NCBI RefSeq assembly: GCF_003581425.1
Contig: NZ_QXTG01000001.1
Span: forward strand, 1,488,001 to 1,552,000
Origin: Amnibacterium setariae
GTDB taxonomy: Bacteria > Actinomycetota > Actinomycetes > Actinomycetales > Microbacteriaceae
Length of the DNA stretch: 64,000 bases
Direction: 5' to 3'
The notes below the pieces were generated by a model. It ran no database searches. It was not told where the DNA came from and worked only from the letters and a program-made list of their open reading frames with translations. Below are positions 36,990 through 46,431 of the stretch, in pieces; within the stretch, counting starts at the first letter, position 1; each line of letters opens with the position of its first letter. A program made the position numbers and the translations under genes.

Positions 36990-38492
36990 GTGACCGACCT
37001 GCTCGAGGCGCCGGCGCGCACCTACGAGGTGCGCACGTACGGCTGCCAGATGAACGTGCACGACTCCGAGCGCCTCGCCGGCTCCCTCGAGGCGGCGGGC
37101 TACGTCGCCGCGGAGCCGGGCGCGCAGGCGGACGTCGTCGTGCTGAACACCTGCGCGGTGCGCGAGAACGCCGACAACCGCCTCTACGGCAACCTCGGGC
37201 ACCTCGCCAAGGTGAAGCGCGAGCACGAGGGCTTCCAGATCGCCGTCGGCGGCTGCCTCGCGCAGAAGGACCGCACGACGATCATCGAGAAGGCGCCGTG
37301 GGTCGACGTCGTCTTCGGCACGCACAACGTCGGCGCCCTGCCGCGCCTGCTCGACCGCGCCCGGCACAACCACGCGGCGCAGGTCGAGATCCTCGAGTCG
37401 CTCGAGGTGTTCCCCTCGACGCTGCCGACCAAGCGCGAGTCCACCTACAGCGGGTGGGTGTCGATCTCGGTCGGCTGCAACAACACGTGCACGTTCTGCA
37501 TCGTGCCGTCGCTGCGCGGCAAGGAGCAGGACCGCCGGCCCGGCGACGTGCTCGGCGAGATCCGCGCGCTCGTCGACGACGGCGCGATCGAGGTGACCCT
37601 GCTCGGCCAGAACGTCAACTCGTACGGCGTGCAGTTCGGGGACCGCGGGGCGTTCGCGGGGCTCTTGCGCGCCACCGGGGGGATCGAGGGCCTCCGGCGG
37701 GTGCGGTTCACGAGCCCGCACCCCGCCGCGTTCACCGACGACGTGATCGACGCGATGGCGGAGACGCCGGCCGTGATGCCGCAGCTGCACATGCCGCTGC
37801 AGTCCGGCAGCGACCGCGTGCTGCGCGCGATGCGGCGCTCCTACCGCTCCGACCGGTTCCTGCGGATCCTCGACGCGGTGCGCGACCGCATCCCCGACGC
37901 GGCGATCACCACGGACGTCATCGTCGGCTTCCCGGGCGAGACCGACGAGGACTTCGAGGACACCATGCGGGTCGTCGAGCAGTCGCGATTCGCCTCCGCC
38001 TTCACCTTCCAGTACTCGATCCGTCCCGGCACCCCGGCGGCCACCATGCCCGACCAGGTGCCGAAGGAGGTCGTCCAGGAGCGCTACCAGCGGCTGACCG
38101 CGCTGCAGGAGGAGCTCTCGTGGGCCGGCAACCGGGCGCTGGTCGGCCGCGAGGTCGAGGTGCTCGTCGGTGCGGGGGAGGGCCGGAAGGACGGCGCGAC
38201 GCGTCGCCTGTCCGGCCGCGCGCGGGACAACCGGCTCGTGCACGTCGGGCTGCCCGAGGGGTCGCCCGCCCCGCGCCCCGGGGACCTCGTCACCGTGCGG
38301 GTCACGGACGCCGCGCCCGCGTTCCTCATCGGCGACGTGCCGGTCGGCACCGAGGCGCGCCTCGAGCGGACGCGCGCGGGCGACGCGTGGGACGCCCGCG
38401 AGGCCGCGTCCTGCGCGGTGCCGGAGCCCGCCGGTGCCGGTCGGGCGGTGTCGCTCGGCCTGCCCGGGCTGCGTCCTGACCTGCTGGGCTGA
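36990..38492 (+). CDS. miaB: tRNA-2-methylthio-N6-dimethylallyladenosine synthase
   Basis: A 500-aa radical-SAM methylthiotransferase that modifies A37 of tRNAs after MiaA. The N-terminal domain has the first cluster Cys residues (YGCQMN, NTCAVRE, GGCLAQ), the radical-SAM motif is CNNTCTFC (from C163), and a TRAM domain follows. Two GTG codons are adjacent; 36990 is preferred because TACACT (36978-36983) ends 6 nt before it, fitting a leaderless mRNA. 8 bp separate it from miaA. Confidence 0.95.
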   Translation: MTDLLEAPARTYEVRTYGCQMNVHDSERLAGSLEAAGYVAAEPGAQADVVVLNTCAVRENADNRLYGNLGHLAKVKREHEGFQIAVGGCLAQKDRTTIIEKAPWVDVVFGTHNVGALPRLLDRARHNHAAQVEILESLEVFPSTLPTKRESTYSGWVSISVGCNNTCTFCIVPSLRGKEQDRRPGDVLGEIRALVDDGAIEVTLLGQNVNSYGVQFGDRGAFAGLLRATGGIEGLRRVRFTSPHPAAFTDDVIDAMAETPAVMPQLHMPLQSGSDRVLRAMRRSYRSDRFLRILDAVRDRIPDAAITTDVIVGFPGETDEDFEDTMRVVEQSRFASAFTFQYSIRPGTPAATMPDQVPKEVVQERYQRLTALQEELSWAGNRALVGREVEVLVGAGEGRKDGATRRLSGRARDNRLVHVGLPEGSPAPRPGDLVTVRVTDAAPAFLIGDVPVGTEARLERTRAGDAWDAREAASCAVPEPAGAGRAVSLGLPGLRPDLLG

Positions 38493-38500
38493 TCCCGCCC

Positions 38501-39418
38501 GTGCTGCTCGTCCTGGCCGGGGCCACGGGGACCGGGAAGACCGGACTCTCGCTGGACGTCGCGGAGGCGATCGCGCGCGAGGGCGGCGCCGCCGAGATCG
38601 TCAACGCCGACGCGATGCAGCTGTACCGCGGGATGGACGTGGGCACGGCGAAGCTGCCGGTCGCCGAGCGCCGCGGGGTGCCGCACCACTGCTTCGACCT
38701 GTGGGACGTCACCGAGACCGCGAGCGTCGCGGTGTACCGGGACGCCGCCCGCGCGGCGATCGTGGACGTCGAGGCGCGCGGTGCGGTGCCGATCCTCGTC
38801 GGCGGCTCCGGCCTCTACGTCGAGTCGGTGATCCGCGAGCTCGAGTTCCCCGCGACCGACCCCGTGCTGCGGGCCGAGCTGGAGGAGCAGGGCGAGGTCC
38901 TCGGGTCGGAGGCGCTCTGGCGGCGCCTCGCCGAGCAGGACCCGGTCGCGGCGAGCCGCATCCACTCCGCGAACCTGCGCAAGGTCGTCCGCGCGCTCGA
39001 GGTCGTGACGCTCACCGGCCGGCCGTTCGCCGCCTCGCTGCCCGACGCGGCGCCGCTGTGGCGGCCCGCGCTGCGGTTCGTCGCGGAGGTGCCGGGGGAG
39101 CCGCTCGCCGACCGTCTGCGGGTGCGCGCGGAGCGGATGTGGTCGGGCGGACTGCTCGACGAGGTCCGCGGCCTGCTGCCGCTCGGCCTCGCGGACGGGC
39201 AGACCGCGTCCCGCGCGATCGGGTACGCGCAGGCGATCGCGGTGCTGCGCGGCGACCTGGGAGCGGAGGAGGGGCTGGCGGAGACGATCCGGCTCACGTG
39301 GCGGCTCGTGCGCCGGCAGCGCGCCTGGTTCGCCCGCGACGAGGGCGCCGTCACCCTCGACGGGACGGACGCGTCCGCCGCCGACCGGGTGCTCGCGGCG
39401 GTCCGCGCCGCCCGGTGA
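38501..39418 (+). CDS. miaA: tRNA dimethylallyltransferase
   Basis: A 305-aa enzyme that adds the dimethylallyl group to A37. P-loop GATGTGKT (7-14), NADAMQLYRGMDVGTAK and HHCFDLWD, SRIHSANLRKVVRALEV and RQRAWFARD are as in the family. The GTG start is 8 nt after the miaB stop, so the two tRNA-modification steps are co-expressed. Confidence 0.96.
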   Translation: MLLVLAGATGTGKTGLSLDVAEAIAREGGAAEIVNADAMQLYRGMDVGTAKLPVAERRGVPHHCFDLWDVTETASVAVYRDAARAAIVDVEARGAVPILVGGSGLYVESVIRELEFPATDPVLRAELEEQGEVLGSEALWRRLAEQDPVAASRIHSANLRKVVRALEVVTLTGRPFAASLPDAAPLWRPALRFVAEVPGEPLADRLRVRAERMWSGGLLDEVRGLLPLGLADGQTASRAIGYAQAIAVLRGDLGAEEGLAETIRLTWRLVRRQRAWFARDEGAVTLDGTDASAADRVLAAVRAAR

Positions 39419-39430
39419 CGTCCCCGGCGC

Positions 39431-39509
39431 TATCCTCGACCTCGAGCCGCCGCGCGGCTCCCTGAGGAAGCAGCCTCTTCCGGGTGGGCGGGTCGATCGA
39501 AGGACCCTC
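39431..39509 (+). promoter_or_regulatory. Promoter and structured leader of an MFS gene
   Basis: TATCCT (39431-39436) is a -10; transcription would start near 39443. The about 67-nt leader forms GAGCCGC/GCGGCTC (39444-39460), then GGAAG/CTTCC (39466-39481), then GGGTC/GACCC (39490-39507), the last of which covers the AAGGA Shine-Dalgarno site before the GTG. It looks like a translation-control leader; no known riboswitch class was recognised. Confidence 0.5.
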
Positions 39510-40649
39510 GTGCGCACCTACGGCCGGCTGCTCCGCCGCCCCTCCACCGCGCTCGCCCTGCTCGCGGCGTTCATCGGCGCGGTGCCGATCGGGATGTGGC
39601 CCCTGACCGTCGTGCTGACGGCGCTCGCCCGCGGCGGCTCCGCCGTCGACGCGGGCCTCGTCGCCGCGGTCTTCGGCGTCGGCAACGCCCTCGGCGTCGT
39701 GACCCAGGGCGCCCTGCTCGCGCGTGTGCGGACGGCGCCGCTGCTCATCGGCGCCGCCGCGGTCGGCGTCCCCGCGGTGCTCCTGCTCCAGGGGCCCTGG
39801 AGCCTCGCCGGCGCGGCGCTCGCCGGTCTCGCGATCCCGGCGATCACGCCCGCGGTGCGCGGCCGGTTCGCCGGCACCCTGCCGGGCGCGGATCGCCCCG
39901 GGGCGTACGCGCTCGTCAACGTGCTGTTCCAGGCCGGCATCGCCCTCGGGCCGCTCCTCGCGGCCGGCCTGGCCGCGTCGGGCCGCGTCGCGCTGGCACC
40001 GCCCCTCGCGGCCGCGGGCGGCATCGGCGCCGCCGTCCTCCTCGTCGCGGCGCACCGCGGCGCCGTCCCCGCGACGGCGCGCGCCGCCGCACCGCGCACC
40101 GCGGCGACCGGCTCGCGCTCGGGCGTGCTCGCCCTCCTGCTCGTCGCCGGGTCCGCGGGCTTCGGGATCGGCACGCTGCAGGTGCTGCTGCCGGTGCGCT
40201 CCGGCGCGACCACCGCCGGCGCCGCGTTCGCGGTCCTGGCGCTCGCCGAGGTCGCGGGGGCCGTGCTCGTCGGCGGCCGGGTCGGGCCCCACCGTGCCGT
40301 CCGGCTGCTGCTCGGCGGGACGGCGGCCATGGCGGCGGTCTACGGGCTGCTCGCCACGGGGCTCGCCGCGGTCCCGCTCGCCGTCGCCCTCGGCCTCGCG
40401 ACCGCGGTGCAGTCCCTCGGCACCGCCCTGGTCCTCGACCGCTTCGTCGCGCCGCAGCGGGTGCCCGCCGTCTTCGCGGTGCAGGTCGCGGTGCTGATCC
40501 TCGCCGCGGCGGCGGGGTCCCTGCTCGCGGGCGCCGTGCCCGGCGCCGCCTTCGGCGTCGCGGGCGGCCTGCTGGCCGTCGCCGCGGCGGTCGCGGTCGC
40601 CGTCCTCGGGCGCCCGGCGGCGGCGGAGCGGGTCCTGCCCGCTCGCTAG
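39510..40649 (+). CDS. MFS-family transporter
   Basis: A 379-aa very hydrophobic protein with 12 predicted helices and almost no extramembrane domain. It lacks a clear signature A motif, and the nearest is the loop GALLARVRTAPL. It sits between miaA and dapF, where other actinobacteria have no transporter, so it may be a later insertion; base composition does not stand out. The stop codon is part of the dapF -10. Substrate unknown; the leader suggests regulated translation. Confidence 0.8.
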   Translation: MRTYGRLLRRPSTALALLAAFIGAVPIGMWPLTVVLTALARGGSAVDAGLVAAVFGVGNALGVVTQGALLARVRTAPLLIGAAAVGVPAVLLLQGPWSLAGAALAGLAIPAITPAVRGRFAGTLPGADRPGAYALVNVLFQAGIALGPLLAAGLAASGRVALAPPLAAAGGIGAAVLLVAAHRGAVPATARAAAPRTAATGSRSGVLALLLVAGSAGFGIGTLQVLLPVRSGATTAGAAFAVLALAEVAGAVLVGGRVGPHRAVRLLLGGTAAMAAVYGLLATGLAAVPLAVALGLATAVQSLGTALVLDRFVAPQRVPAVFAVQVAVLILAAAAGSLLAGAVPGAAFGVAGGLLAVAAAVAVAVLGRPAAAERVLPAR

Positions 40650-40658
40650 GCTCGGCCC

Positions 40659-41519
40659 ATGACCGAGCTCCGCTTCACGAAGGGGCACGGCACCGGCAAC
40701 GACTTCGTGCTCGTCGCCGATCCGGACGGCGACGTCGTCCTCGCCCCGAGCGACGTCGCGCGCCTCTGCGACCGCCGCTTCGGCATCGGCGCCGACGGGC
40801 TCCTCCGGGCAGTCCGCGTCGCCGCGGAGCCGCTCGCCGGCGACGCGGACGCCGAGTGGTTCATGGACTACCGCAACGCCGACGGCTCCGTCGCCGAGAT
40901 GTGCGGCAACGGCATCCGGGTCTTCACCGCCTTCCTGCTCGCCGAGGGCCTCGCCGAGATCCCCGCGGGCGGCTCGCTGCCGATCGCGACGCGCGGCGGG
41001 ATCGTCACCGTGCAGCGCACCGCGACCGGTTTCGCCGCCGACCTCGGCGGCTGGACCTTCGGCGCCGACGACGTCGCCGTGCGCATCGCCGGCGTCGACG
41101 TCGTCCGTCCCGGCCTCGCCGTCGACGTGCCGAACCCGCACGTGGTCGTGGCGCTCGGCGACGACGCCGAGCTGGCCGCCGCCGACCTGTCGACCGGTCC
41201 CGTGCTCGACCCGCCGCCCGTCGCCGGCGCGAACGTCGAGCTCGTCCGGCCGGAGGACCCGCTGGTGGAGGACGGCATCGGGCGGATCCGCATGCGCGTG
41301 CACGAGCGGGGGAGCGGCGAGACCCTCTCCTGCGGCACCGGCGCGGTCGCCGCGGCGCTCGCGACCCGCTACTGGGCAGGCCCCAGCGCGCCGGACGACT
41401 GGCGCGTCACCGTGCCGGGCGGCGTCCTCGGCGTCCGGGTGTTCCGGGCGGAGGACGGCGAGCACGTCTCGCTGTCCGGCCCGGCCGAGCTCGTCTACAC
41501 GGGCGTCACCGAGCTCTGA
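40659..41519 (+). CDS. dapF: Diaminopimelate epimerase
   Basis: A 286-aa cofactor-independent racemase that converts LL- to meso-DAP. Both catalytic Cys are present (AEMCGNGIR and LSCGTGAVA), with the N-terminal [15 protein letters not shown] (40647-40652) is 6 nt before the ATG and begins with the TAG stop of the preceding gene, so dapF has its own leaderless promoter. Confidence 0.97.
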   Translation: MTELRFTKGHGTGNDFVLVADPDGDVVLAPSDVARLCDRRFGIGADGLLRAVRVAAEPLAGDADAEWFMDYRNADGSVAEMCGNGIRVFTAFLLAEGLAEIPAGGSLPIATRGGIVTVQRTATGFAADLGGWTFGADDVAVRIAGVDVVRPGLAVDVPNPHVVVALGDDAELAAADLSTGPVLDPPPVAGANVELVRPEDPLVEDGIGRIRMRVHERGSGETLSCGTGAVAAALATRYWAGPSAPDDWRVTVPGGVLGVRVFRAEDGEHVSLSGPAELVYTGVTEL

Positions 41520-41550
41520 CCCTGTTCGCGGATCCGCACGTCCTCCGCGA

Positions 41551-42153
41551 TCAGGGGCGGGAGACGCGCAGCACCCGGAAGCCCTTGTCGGTCGTCGCGC
41601 GCGACACGGCGAGGTCCGGGAAGGTCTCGGCGACCCACCGCTGCAGCGAGTCGGCGCCGAGCTGCTTCGCGACGACGAGCCACGCCGTGCCGCCGGGCGC
41701 CAGCCGGGGCAGCCACATGGCCAGCAGCTCGTGCAGCGCCGCCTTGCCGATGCGGATCGGCGGATTCGACCAGATCGTGGCGAACCGGACGTCCTCGGGA
41801 ATACCCTGGGGCCATGTCGCTTTGACTTCTACGCCGGCGATCAGGGCATTCGCGGCGGCGAGCGTGAGGGCGCGCTCGTTCACATCCACAGCCCACACCG
41901 AAGCACCGGGAGACCGTCTGGCCAACGCGATCGCGATCGGACCCCAGCCGCAGCCGAGGTCCAGCAGATCCCCCTCCGTCGCAGGAGGCGGGACGGTCGC
42001 GAGCAGCACTGCGGTCCCGGTGTCGAGATGCTCCGAGCTGAAGACGCCGTCAGCCGTCTTGAGGTCGAAGGTCTCACCCTGGAGCACCACGCGGATCGTC
42101 CGCTCGTGCAGCTCGCTGGCGGGCCGCGCGGTGAAGTAGTGCTCCCCGTCCAC
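41551..42153 (-). CDS. Class I SAM-dependent methyltransferase, RsmC-like
   Basis: A 200-aa methyltransferase with SAM motif LLDLGCGWGPIA and the amino-methylating motif WSNPPI, typical of RsmC/RsmD-like rRNA guanine-N2 methylases, here as a single domain. The GTG at 42153 gives MDGEHYF, like relatives; GTG 42171 and TTG 42198 are alternatives. The first half uses less GC-biased codons than neighbours. It is convergent with dapF and divergent from hflX, whose promoter must lie inside or beside its 5' end. Confidence 0.82.
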   Translation of the reverse strand: MDGEHYFTARPASELHERTIRVVLQGETFDLKTADGVFSSEHLDTGTAVLLATVPPPATEGDLLDLGCGWGPIAIALARRSPGASVWAVDVNERALTLAAANALIAGVEVKATWPQGIPEDVRFATIWSNPPIRIGKAALHELLAMWLPRLAPGGTAWLVVAKQLGADSLQRWVAETFPDLAVSRATTDKGFRVLRVSRP

Positions 42154-42206
42154 GACGAAGCATCGAACCACAGCGGACCCGACCGGGCCGCATCGCAAGG
42201 AGTCTC

Positions 42207-43637
42207 TTGACCGACACCATCCGCACCACGGACCTCGAGCGCGCGATCGACGCGACCCACGACGACTTCGACGGGGAGCAGTTCGACCTGGAGGAGCGCC
42301 AGTCGCTCCGCCGCGTCCAGGGGCTCTCGACCGAGCTCCAGGACGTCACCGAGGTCGAGTACCGGCAGCTGCGCCTCGAGCGCGTCGTGCTCATCGGCGT
42401 CTACTCGCGAGGGCAGGTCGAGGCGGAGACGAGCCTCCGCGAGCTCGCTGCCCTCGCGGAGACCGCGGGCGCCCAGGTCATGGACGGCCTGCTGCAGCGC
42501 CGTTCGCACCCGGACCCGTCCACCTACTTCGGCTCGGGCAAGGCGGAGGAGCTGCGCGACGTCGTCCGCATGGTCGGCGCCGACACCGTGATCGCCGACA
42601 CCGAGCTGGCCCCGAGCCAGCGGCGCGCGCTCGAGGACGTCGTGAAGGTGAAGGTGATCGACCGCACGGCGGTGATCCTCGACATCTTCAGCCAGCACGC
42701 GAAGAGCCGTGAGGGCAAGGCGCAGGTCGAGCTCGCGCAGCTGCAGTACCTCCTGCCGCGCCTCCGCGGCTGGGGCGACTCGATGTCCCGCCAGGCCGGT
42801 GGCCAGGTCGGCGGGGCGGGCGCCGGCATGGGCTCGCGCGGTCCCGGTGAGACGAAGATCGAGCTCGACCGACGCCGCATCCACTCCCGCATGGCGAAGC
42901 TGCGCCGGGAGATCGCGGACATGGCGCCCGCGCGCGCGGTCAAGCGGCAGAACCGCGTCCGCAACGCGATCCCGTCCGTCGCGATCGCCGGCTACACGAA
43001 CGCCGGGAAGTCGAGCCTGCTCAACCGGATCACCCGGGCGGGCGCCCTGGTCGAGAACGCGCTGTTCGCGACCCTCGACACGACCGTGCGCCGCACGGAG
43101 ACCGAGGACGGCCGGCCCTACACGCTGGTCGACACCGTCGGCTTCGTGCGGAACCTGCCCCACCAGCTGGTCGAGGCGTTCCGGTCGACGCTGGAGGAGG
43201 TCGAGCAGGCGGACCTCGTGCTCCACGTCGTCGACGCGTCGCACCCGGACCCCGCCTCCCAGCTGGCGACCGTGCGGCAGGTCATCGCCGAGGTCGGCGC
43301 GCGGGACGTGCCCGAGCAGGTCGTCTTCAACAAGGCCGACCTCGCCGACGAGGCGACGCGCCTCGTGCTCCGCGGGATGGAGCCGACTGCGCTGTTCGTC
43401 TCCGCCCGTACCGGCGAGGGCGTCGACCGGCTGCTCGGGACCATCGCGGCCCTGCTGCCCGTGCCGCGGCACGAGGTGACGGTGCTCGTCCCGTTCGACG
43501 AGGGCGGCGTCGTGTCGATGATCCACGAGAAGGGCCGCGTGCTCGCCACCGTGTACGAGGAGGGCGGCGCGCGGATCCAGGCCCTGGTCGGCGACGAGGA
43601 GCGGGCCGCGCTCGAGCCCTACCTCGTGCGCGGCTGA
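42207..43637 (+). CDS. hflX: GTPase HflX (ribosome-splitting factor)
   Basis: A 476-aa GTPase that splits stalled or hibernating ribosomes. The N-terminal HflX domain (VDGLLQRRSHPDPSTYFGSGK type; quoted ends MDGLLQ and FGSGK) and the Gly-rich linker (GGQVGGAGAGMGSRGPGE) precede the G domain with G1 GYTNAGKSSL (262-271), DTVGFV and NKAD. The start is TTG at 42207, with AAGGAG 5 nt upstream. Next to dapF as in mycobacteria. Confidence 0.96.
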   Translation: MTDTIRTTDLERAIDATHDDFDGEQFDLEERQSLRRVQGLSTELQDVTEVEYRQLRLERVVLIGVYSRGQVEAETSLRELAALAETAGAQVMDGLLQRRSHPDPSTYFGSGKAEELRDVVRMVGADTVIADTELAPSQRRALEDVVKVKVIDRTAVILDIFSQHAKSREGKAQVELAQLQYLLPRLRGWGDSMSRQAGGQVGGAGAGMGSRGPGETKIELDRRRIHSRMAKLRREIADMAPARAVKRQNRVRNAIPSVAIAGYTNAGKSSLLNRITRAGALVENALFATLDTTVRRTETEDGRPYTLVDTVGFVRNLPHQLVEAFRSTLEEVEQADLVLHVVDASHPDPASQLATVRQVIAEVGARDVPEQVVFNKADLADEATRLVLRGMEPTALFVSARTGEGVDRLLGTIAALLPVPRHEVTVLVPFDEGGVVSMIHEKGRVLATVYEEGGARIQALVGDEERAALEPYLVRG

Positions 43638-43641
43638 GCGG

Positions 43642-43776
43642 TCACAGGTACCGCTGCGGAGCGGCGGTCCGGTCGTCGTGATCGGGCCGCCGCCCGTAGC
43701 CGTCGGTGCGGACCGCTCCGACCGTGCCGAGCACGAGGCCGGCGGCGAGGACTGCGAGGACGAGGAGGAGCGTCAT
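43642..43776 (-). CDS. Small single-helix membrane protein
   Basis: A 44-aa reading frame: a hydrophobic helix (about 2-22) followed by a basic/acidic tail with YGRRPDHDD. Convergent with hflX, whose stop lies 5 bp away. No strong Shine-Dalgarno site precedes the ATG. The amino-acid pattern is that of a real membrane micropeptide, but function is unknown. Confidence 0.5.
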   Translation of the reverse strand: MTLLLVLAVLAAGLVLGTVGAVRTDGYGRRPDHDDRTAAPQRYL

Positions 43777-43803
43777 GGCAGGAAGGCTACGACCGGGTCG
43801 TTC

Positions 43804-43849
43804 CTGCCACGAGTGGCAGTTCTGACACCGACCGTCGAATCTCTGCCAG
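43804..43849. promoter_or_regulatory. Candidate operator of the GlxA-type regulator
   Basis: CTGCCAC-GA-GTGGCAG (43804-43819) is a perfect 7-2-7 palindrome. A half copy, CTGCCAG, recurs at 43843-43849, 9 bp before the start codon. The position fits autoregulation by the AraC-family protein. Confidence 0.5.
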
Positions 43850-43858
43850 ACTGGTCCG

Positions 43859-44809
43859 GTGCTGAAGAAGGTCGCCGTCCTCGCGCTCGACGAGATGGCC
43901 GTGGTCGAGTTCGGGATCCTCTGCGAGGTGTTCGGCATCGACCGGTCGGACGACGGCCTCCCGCCGTTCGACTTCCACGTCGTCGCGGCGGAGCCCGGTC
44001 CCGTGCGCCTGCCGCACGGGCTGACGCTGACGGTCGAGGAGGGGCTCGACGCGGCCGCGGACGCCGATCTCATCGCGGTGCCCGCGCCGGACGTCGGCAC
44101 CGAGGTCGACCCGCGGGTCCTCGAGGCCCTGCGTGCGGCGCATGCCCGCGGGGCATGGGTGATGAGCGCCTGCACCGGCGCCTTCGTCCTCGCGGCCGCC
44201 GGTCTGCTCGACGGCCGGCCGAGCACCACGCACTGGAAGCACACGGCCGAGCTGGCCGACGCGTGCCCCCTCACCACGGTCGACCCGGACGTGCTCTACG
44301 TCGAGCGGGATCGGATCATCACGAGCGCCGGCACCGCGGCGAGCATCGACGCGTCGCTCCACCTGGTGCGGACCGAGCTCGGCCCGCGTGCCGCGAACGT
44401 CATCGCCCGCCGCATGGTCGTGCCGCCGCAGCGCGACGGCGGGCAGGCGCAGTACATCGCCGTGCCCGTCCCCGAGTGCGCCGACGACGGCTACGCCGCG
44501 GTCATCGACTGGATCGAGGAGCACCTCGCCGAGGACCTGACCGTCGACGTGCTCGCCGCGCGGGCGCTGCAGTCGCCCCGCACCTTCGCGCGCCGCTTCC
44601 GCGAGTCGACCGGCACGACGCCCGCCGCATGGGTCGCGCGCCAGCGGCTCGCCCGTGCGCAGCAGCTGCTCGAGTCCACGGACCTGCCGGTCGAGGACGT
44701 CGCACGCCGGGTCGGGTTCGGCCAGGCGGCCGTGCTGCGCCACCACTTCTCGACGGTGCTGCACACGTCGCCGCAGGCCTACCGGCGCCGCTTCACGCTC
44801 ACCGCGTGA
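43859..44809 (+). CDS. GlxA/FtrA-type AraC-family regulator (DJ-1/PfpI domain + AraC HTH)
   Basis: A 316-aa regulator. Residues about 1-185 form a DJ-1/PfpI-like sensor with the nucleophile-elbow Cys in MSACTGAFVLA and the following TTHWKH; residues about 210-316 are a double-HTH AraC domain ending HHFSTVLHTSPQAYRRRF. The GTG start at 43859 is close to the hydrophobic first strand. The stop overlaps alkA (GTGA), so it may control alkylation repair in place of an Ada-type protein. Confidence 0.9.
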   Translation: MLKKVAVLALDEMAVVEFGILCEVFGIDRSDDGLPPFDFHVVAAEPGPVRLPHGLTLTVEEGLDAAADADLIAVPAPDVGTEVDPRVLEALRAAHARGAWVMSACTGAFVLAAAGLLDGRPSTTHWKHTAELADACPLTTVDPDVLYVERDRIITSAGTAASIDASLHLVRTELGPRAANVIARRMVVPPQRDGGQAQYIAVPVPECADDGYAAVIDWIEEHLAEDLTVDVLAARALQSPRTFARRFRESTGTTPAAWVARQRLARAQQLLESTDLPVEDVARRVGFGQAAVLRHHFSTVLHTSPQAYRRRFTLTA

Positions 44810-45699
44810 TCGAGCTCGTCCGGCGCCTCCCGTTCCGCCCGCCGCTCGACCCCTCGAACCTCTACGGGCACCTCGCCGCGACCGCGGTGCCGGGTGTCGA
44901 GGAGTGGGCGGACGGGGCCTACCGCGCCGTCGTGCCGCTGCCGGGCGGCCCGAGCGTCGTGACGGTCGGGCTGCCGGAGGCCGACGCCGTGCCGGTGCGC
45001 CTCGTGCTCGGCGAGGCCGCGGACGAGGAGGAGGCGCTGCGTCGGGTCCGGCGGACCTTCGACCTCGACGCCGACCCGCTCGAGGTCGACGCGGCCCTCG
45101 CCGCCGATCCCGGTCTCGCGCCGCTCGTGGCGGCCGCGCCGGGGCGGCGGGTGCCGGGCACGGTCGACCCCGAGGCGATGGTGCTGCGGGCCGTGCTCGG
45201 GCAGCAGGTCTCGACCGCCGCCGCGCGCACGCATGCCGCCCGGCTCGTCGCCGCCCTCGGCGCGCCGCTCGAGGCGCCCGACGGCGGGCTGACCCGCGTC
45301 TTCCCGCGCGCCGCGGACCTCGTCGCCGCGCCCGAGCGGGTCGCGGAGGTCGTCCGCATGCCCGCGTCGCGGCTGCGGACGCTGCTCGGGGTCGCGGCGG
45401 CGCTCGCCGACGGCGTCGTCGACCTGGCGGCCGACCCGCGGGTCGTGCGCGCGGCCCTCCTCGCGCTGCCCGGCATCGGTCCGTGGACGGCGGACACGGT
45501 GCTCATGCGCGCGCTGGGCGACGCGGACGCCTTCCTCCCCGGCGACCTCGGCGTCGTCGCGGCCGCCCGTCGGCTCGGCCTCCCCGACGCGCCGCGCGCG
45601 CTCGAGGTCCGGTCGCGCGCCTGGTCGCCCTACCGGGCGTACGCGGTGCAGCACCTCTGGGCGACCGGGGAGCACGCCGTCAACGCGGTGCCGGCCTGA
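44806..45699 (+). CDS. alkA: DNA-3-methyladenine glycosylase II (AlkA-like)
   Basis: A 297-aa base-excision glycosylase for alkylated purines. An N-terminal TBP-like AlkA domain (RLPFRPPLD, then VVTVGLPEADAVPVRL) is followed by the helix-hairpin-helix LPGIGPWTADTVLMRALGD and the catalytic Asp in LPGDLGV. GTG start overlaps the regulator stop. Expression is probably tied to the GlxA-type regulator. Confidence 0.93.
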   Translation: MIELVRRLPFRPPLDPSNLYGHLAATAVPGVEEWADGAYRAVVPLPGGPSVVTVGLPEADAVPVRLVLGEAADEEEALRRVRRTFDLDADPLEVDAALAADPGLAPLVAAAPGRRVPGTVDPEAMVLRAVLGQQVSTAAARTHAARLVAALGAPLEAPDGGLTRVFPRAADLVAAPERVAEVVRMPASRLRTLLGVAAALADGVVDLAADPRVVRAALLALPGIGPWTADTVLMRALGDADAFLPGDLGVVAAARRLGLPDAPRALEVRSRAWSPYRAYAVQHLWATGEHAVNAVPA

Positions 45700-45702
45700 G
45701 GA

Positions 45703-46431
45703 TCAGGCGACGGGCAGCGCTCCTCGCCAGGTCCGGAGGGCGCTCGCCTGCTCGACCGGCAGATCCGCGAGCAGCGCGTCGACGTCGAGGCCGGCCAGGA
45801 AGGCGCGGAACGCCTCCTCCGAGTCCGTGCCGCGCGACGCGAGCAGTGCCGCGACCGCCGGCTCCTCGTCCGGCCGGCCGCGGGCGGCCGCCAGTGCCGA
45901 CGCGTTCGCGATCGATGCCAGGTAGTCGTCGGTGATCGCGTCGTCGGTCGCGCCCGCGATGCGGAGGAGGACCGCGGAGATGATCCCGGTCCGGTCCCGG
46001 CCGCCCGCGCAGTGCAGGAGGAGGCCGCCCTCGGGCGCGACCGCGATCGCCGAGAGGACGGCGACGGTGCGCTCGGGCAGCTGCTGCAGGTGCGGGAGGT
46101 AGTAGACGGGCGTGCCGGCGAGGCCGGAGTCCCAGTAGTCGGCCCAGAAGGCCTCGTGCTCGAGGCCGTCGTGCGGGACGTGGAGGTCCGCGACCTCCGC
46201 GGGAGGGCTGGAGCGGCGCGCGGACCGCTCGGCGGGCTCGCGGAGGTCGAGCACGCTCCGGACCCCGCGCTCGATCAGGACCCGCCATCCGGCCGGGTCG
46301 ACGAGGTCGGGGACCTCGGAGCGCAGGAAGACCCCGGAGGGCGTCCTCGTCCCGTCGTGCCGCGGCAGCCCGCCGAGGTCCCGGCCGTTCCGCAGGCCCG
46401 GGACGGGCAGCGTCCGCGCGTCGTCAGACAT
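45703..46431 (-). CDS. Tyrosine-protein phosphatase (Y_phosphatase3 family)
   Basis: A 242-aa protein with the P-loop HCAGGRDRTG (C141, R147), the CX5R of dual-specificity and lipid-type phosphatases, and an N-terminal NGRDLGGLP motif typical of the family. It overlaps the ABC permease stop by 8 bp, so it belongs to that operon. Substrate could be phosphotyrosine or a phosphoinositide-like lipid. Confidence 0.9.
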   Translation of the reverse strand: MSDDARTLPVPGLRNGRDLGGLPRHDGTRTPSGVFLRSEVPDLVDPAGWRVLIERGVRSVLDLREPAERSARRSSPPAEVADLHVPHDGLEHEAFWADYWDSGLAGTPVYYLPHLQQLPERTVAVLSAIAVAPEGGLLLHCAGGRDRTGIISAVLLRIAGATDDAITDDYLASIANASALAAARGRPDEEPAVAALLASRGTDSEEAFRAFLAGLDVDALLADLPVEQASALRTWRGALPVA

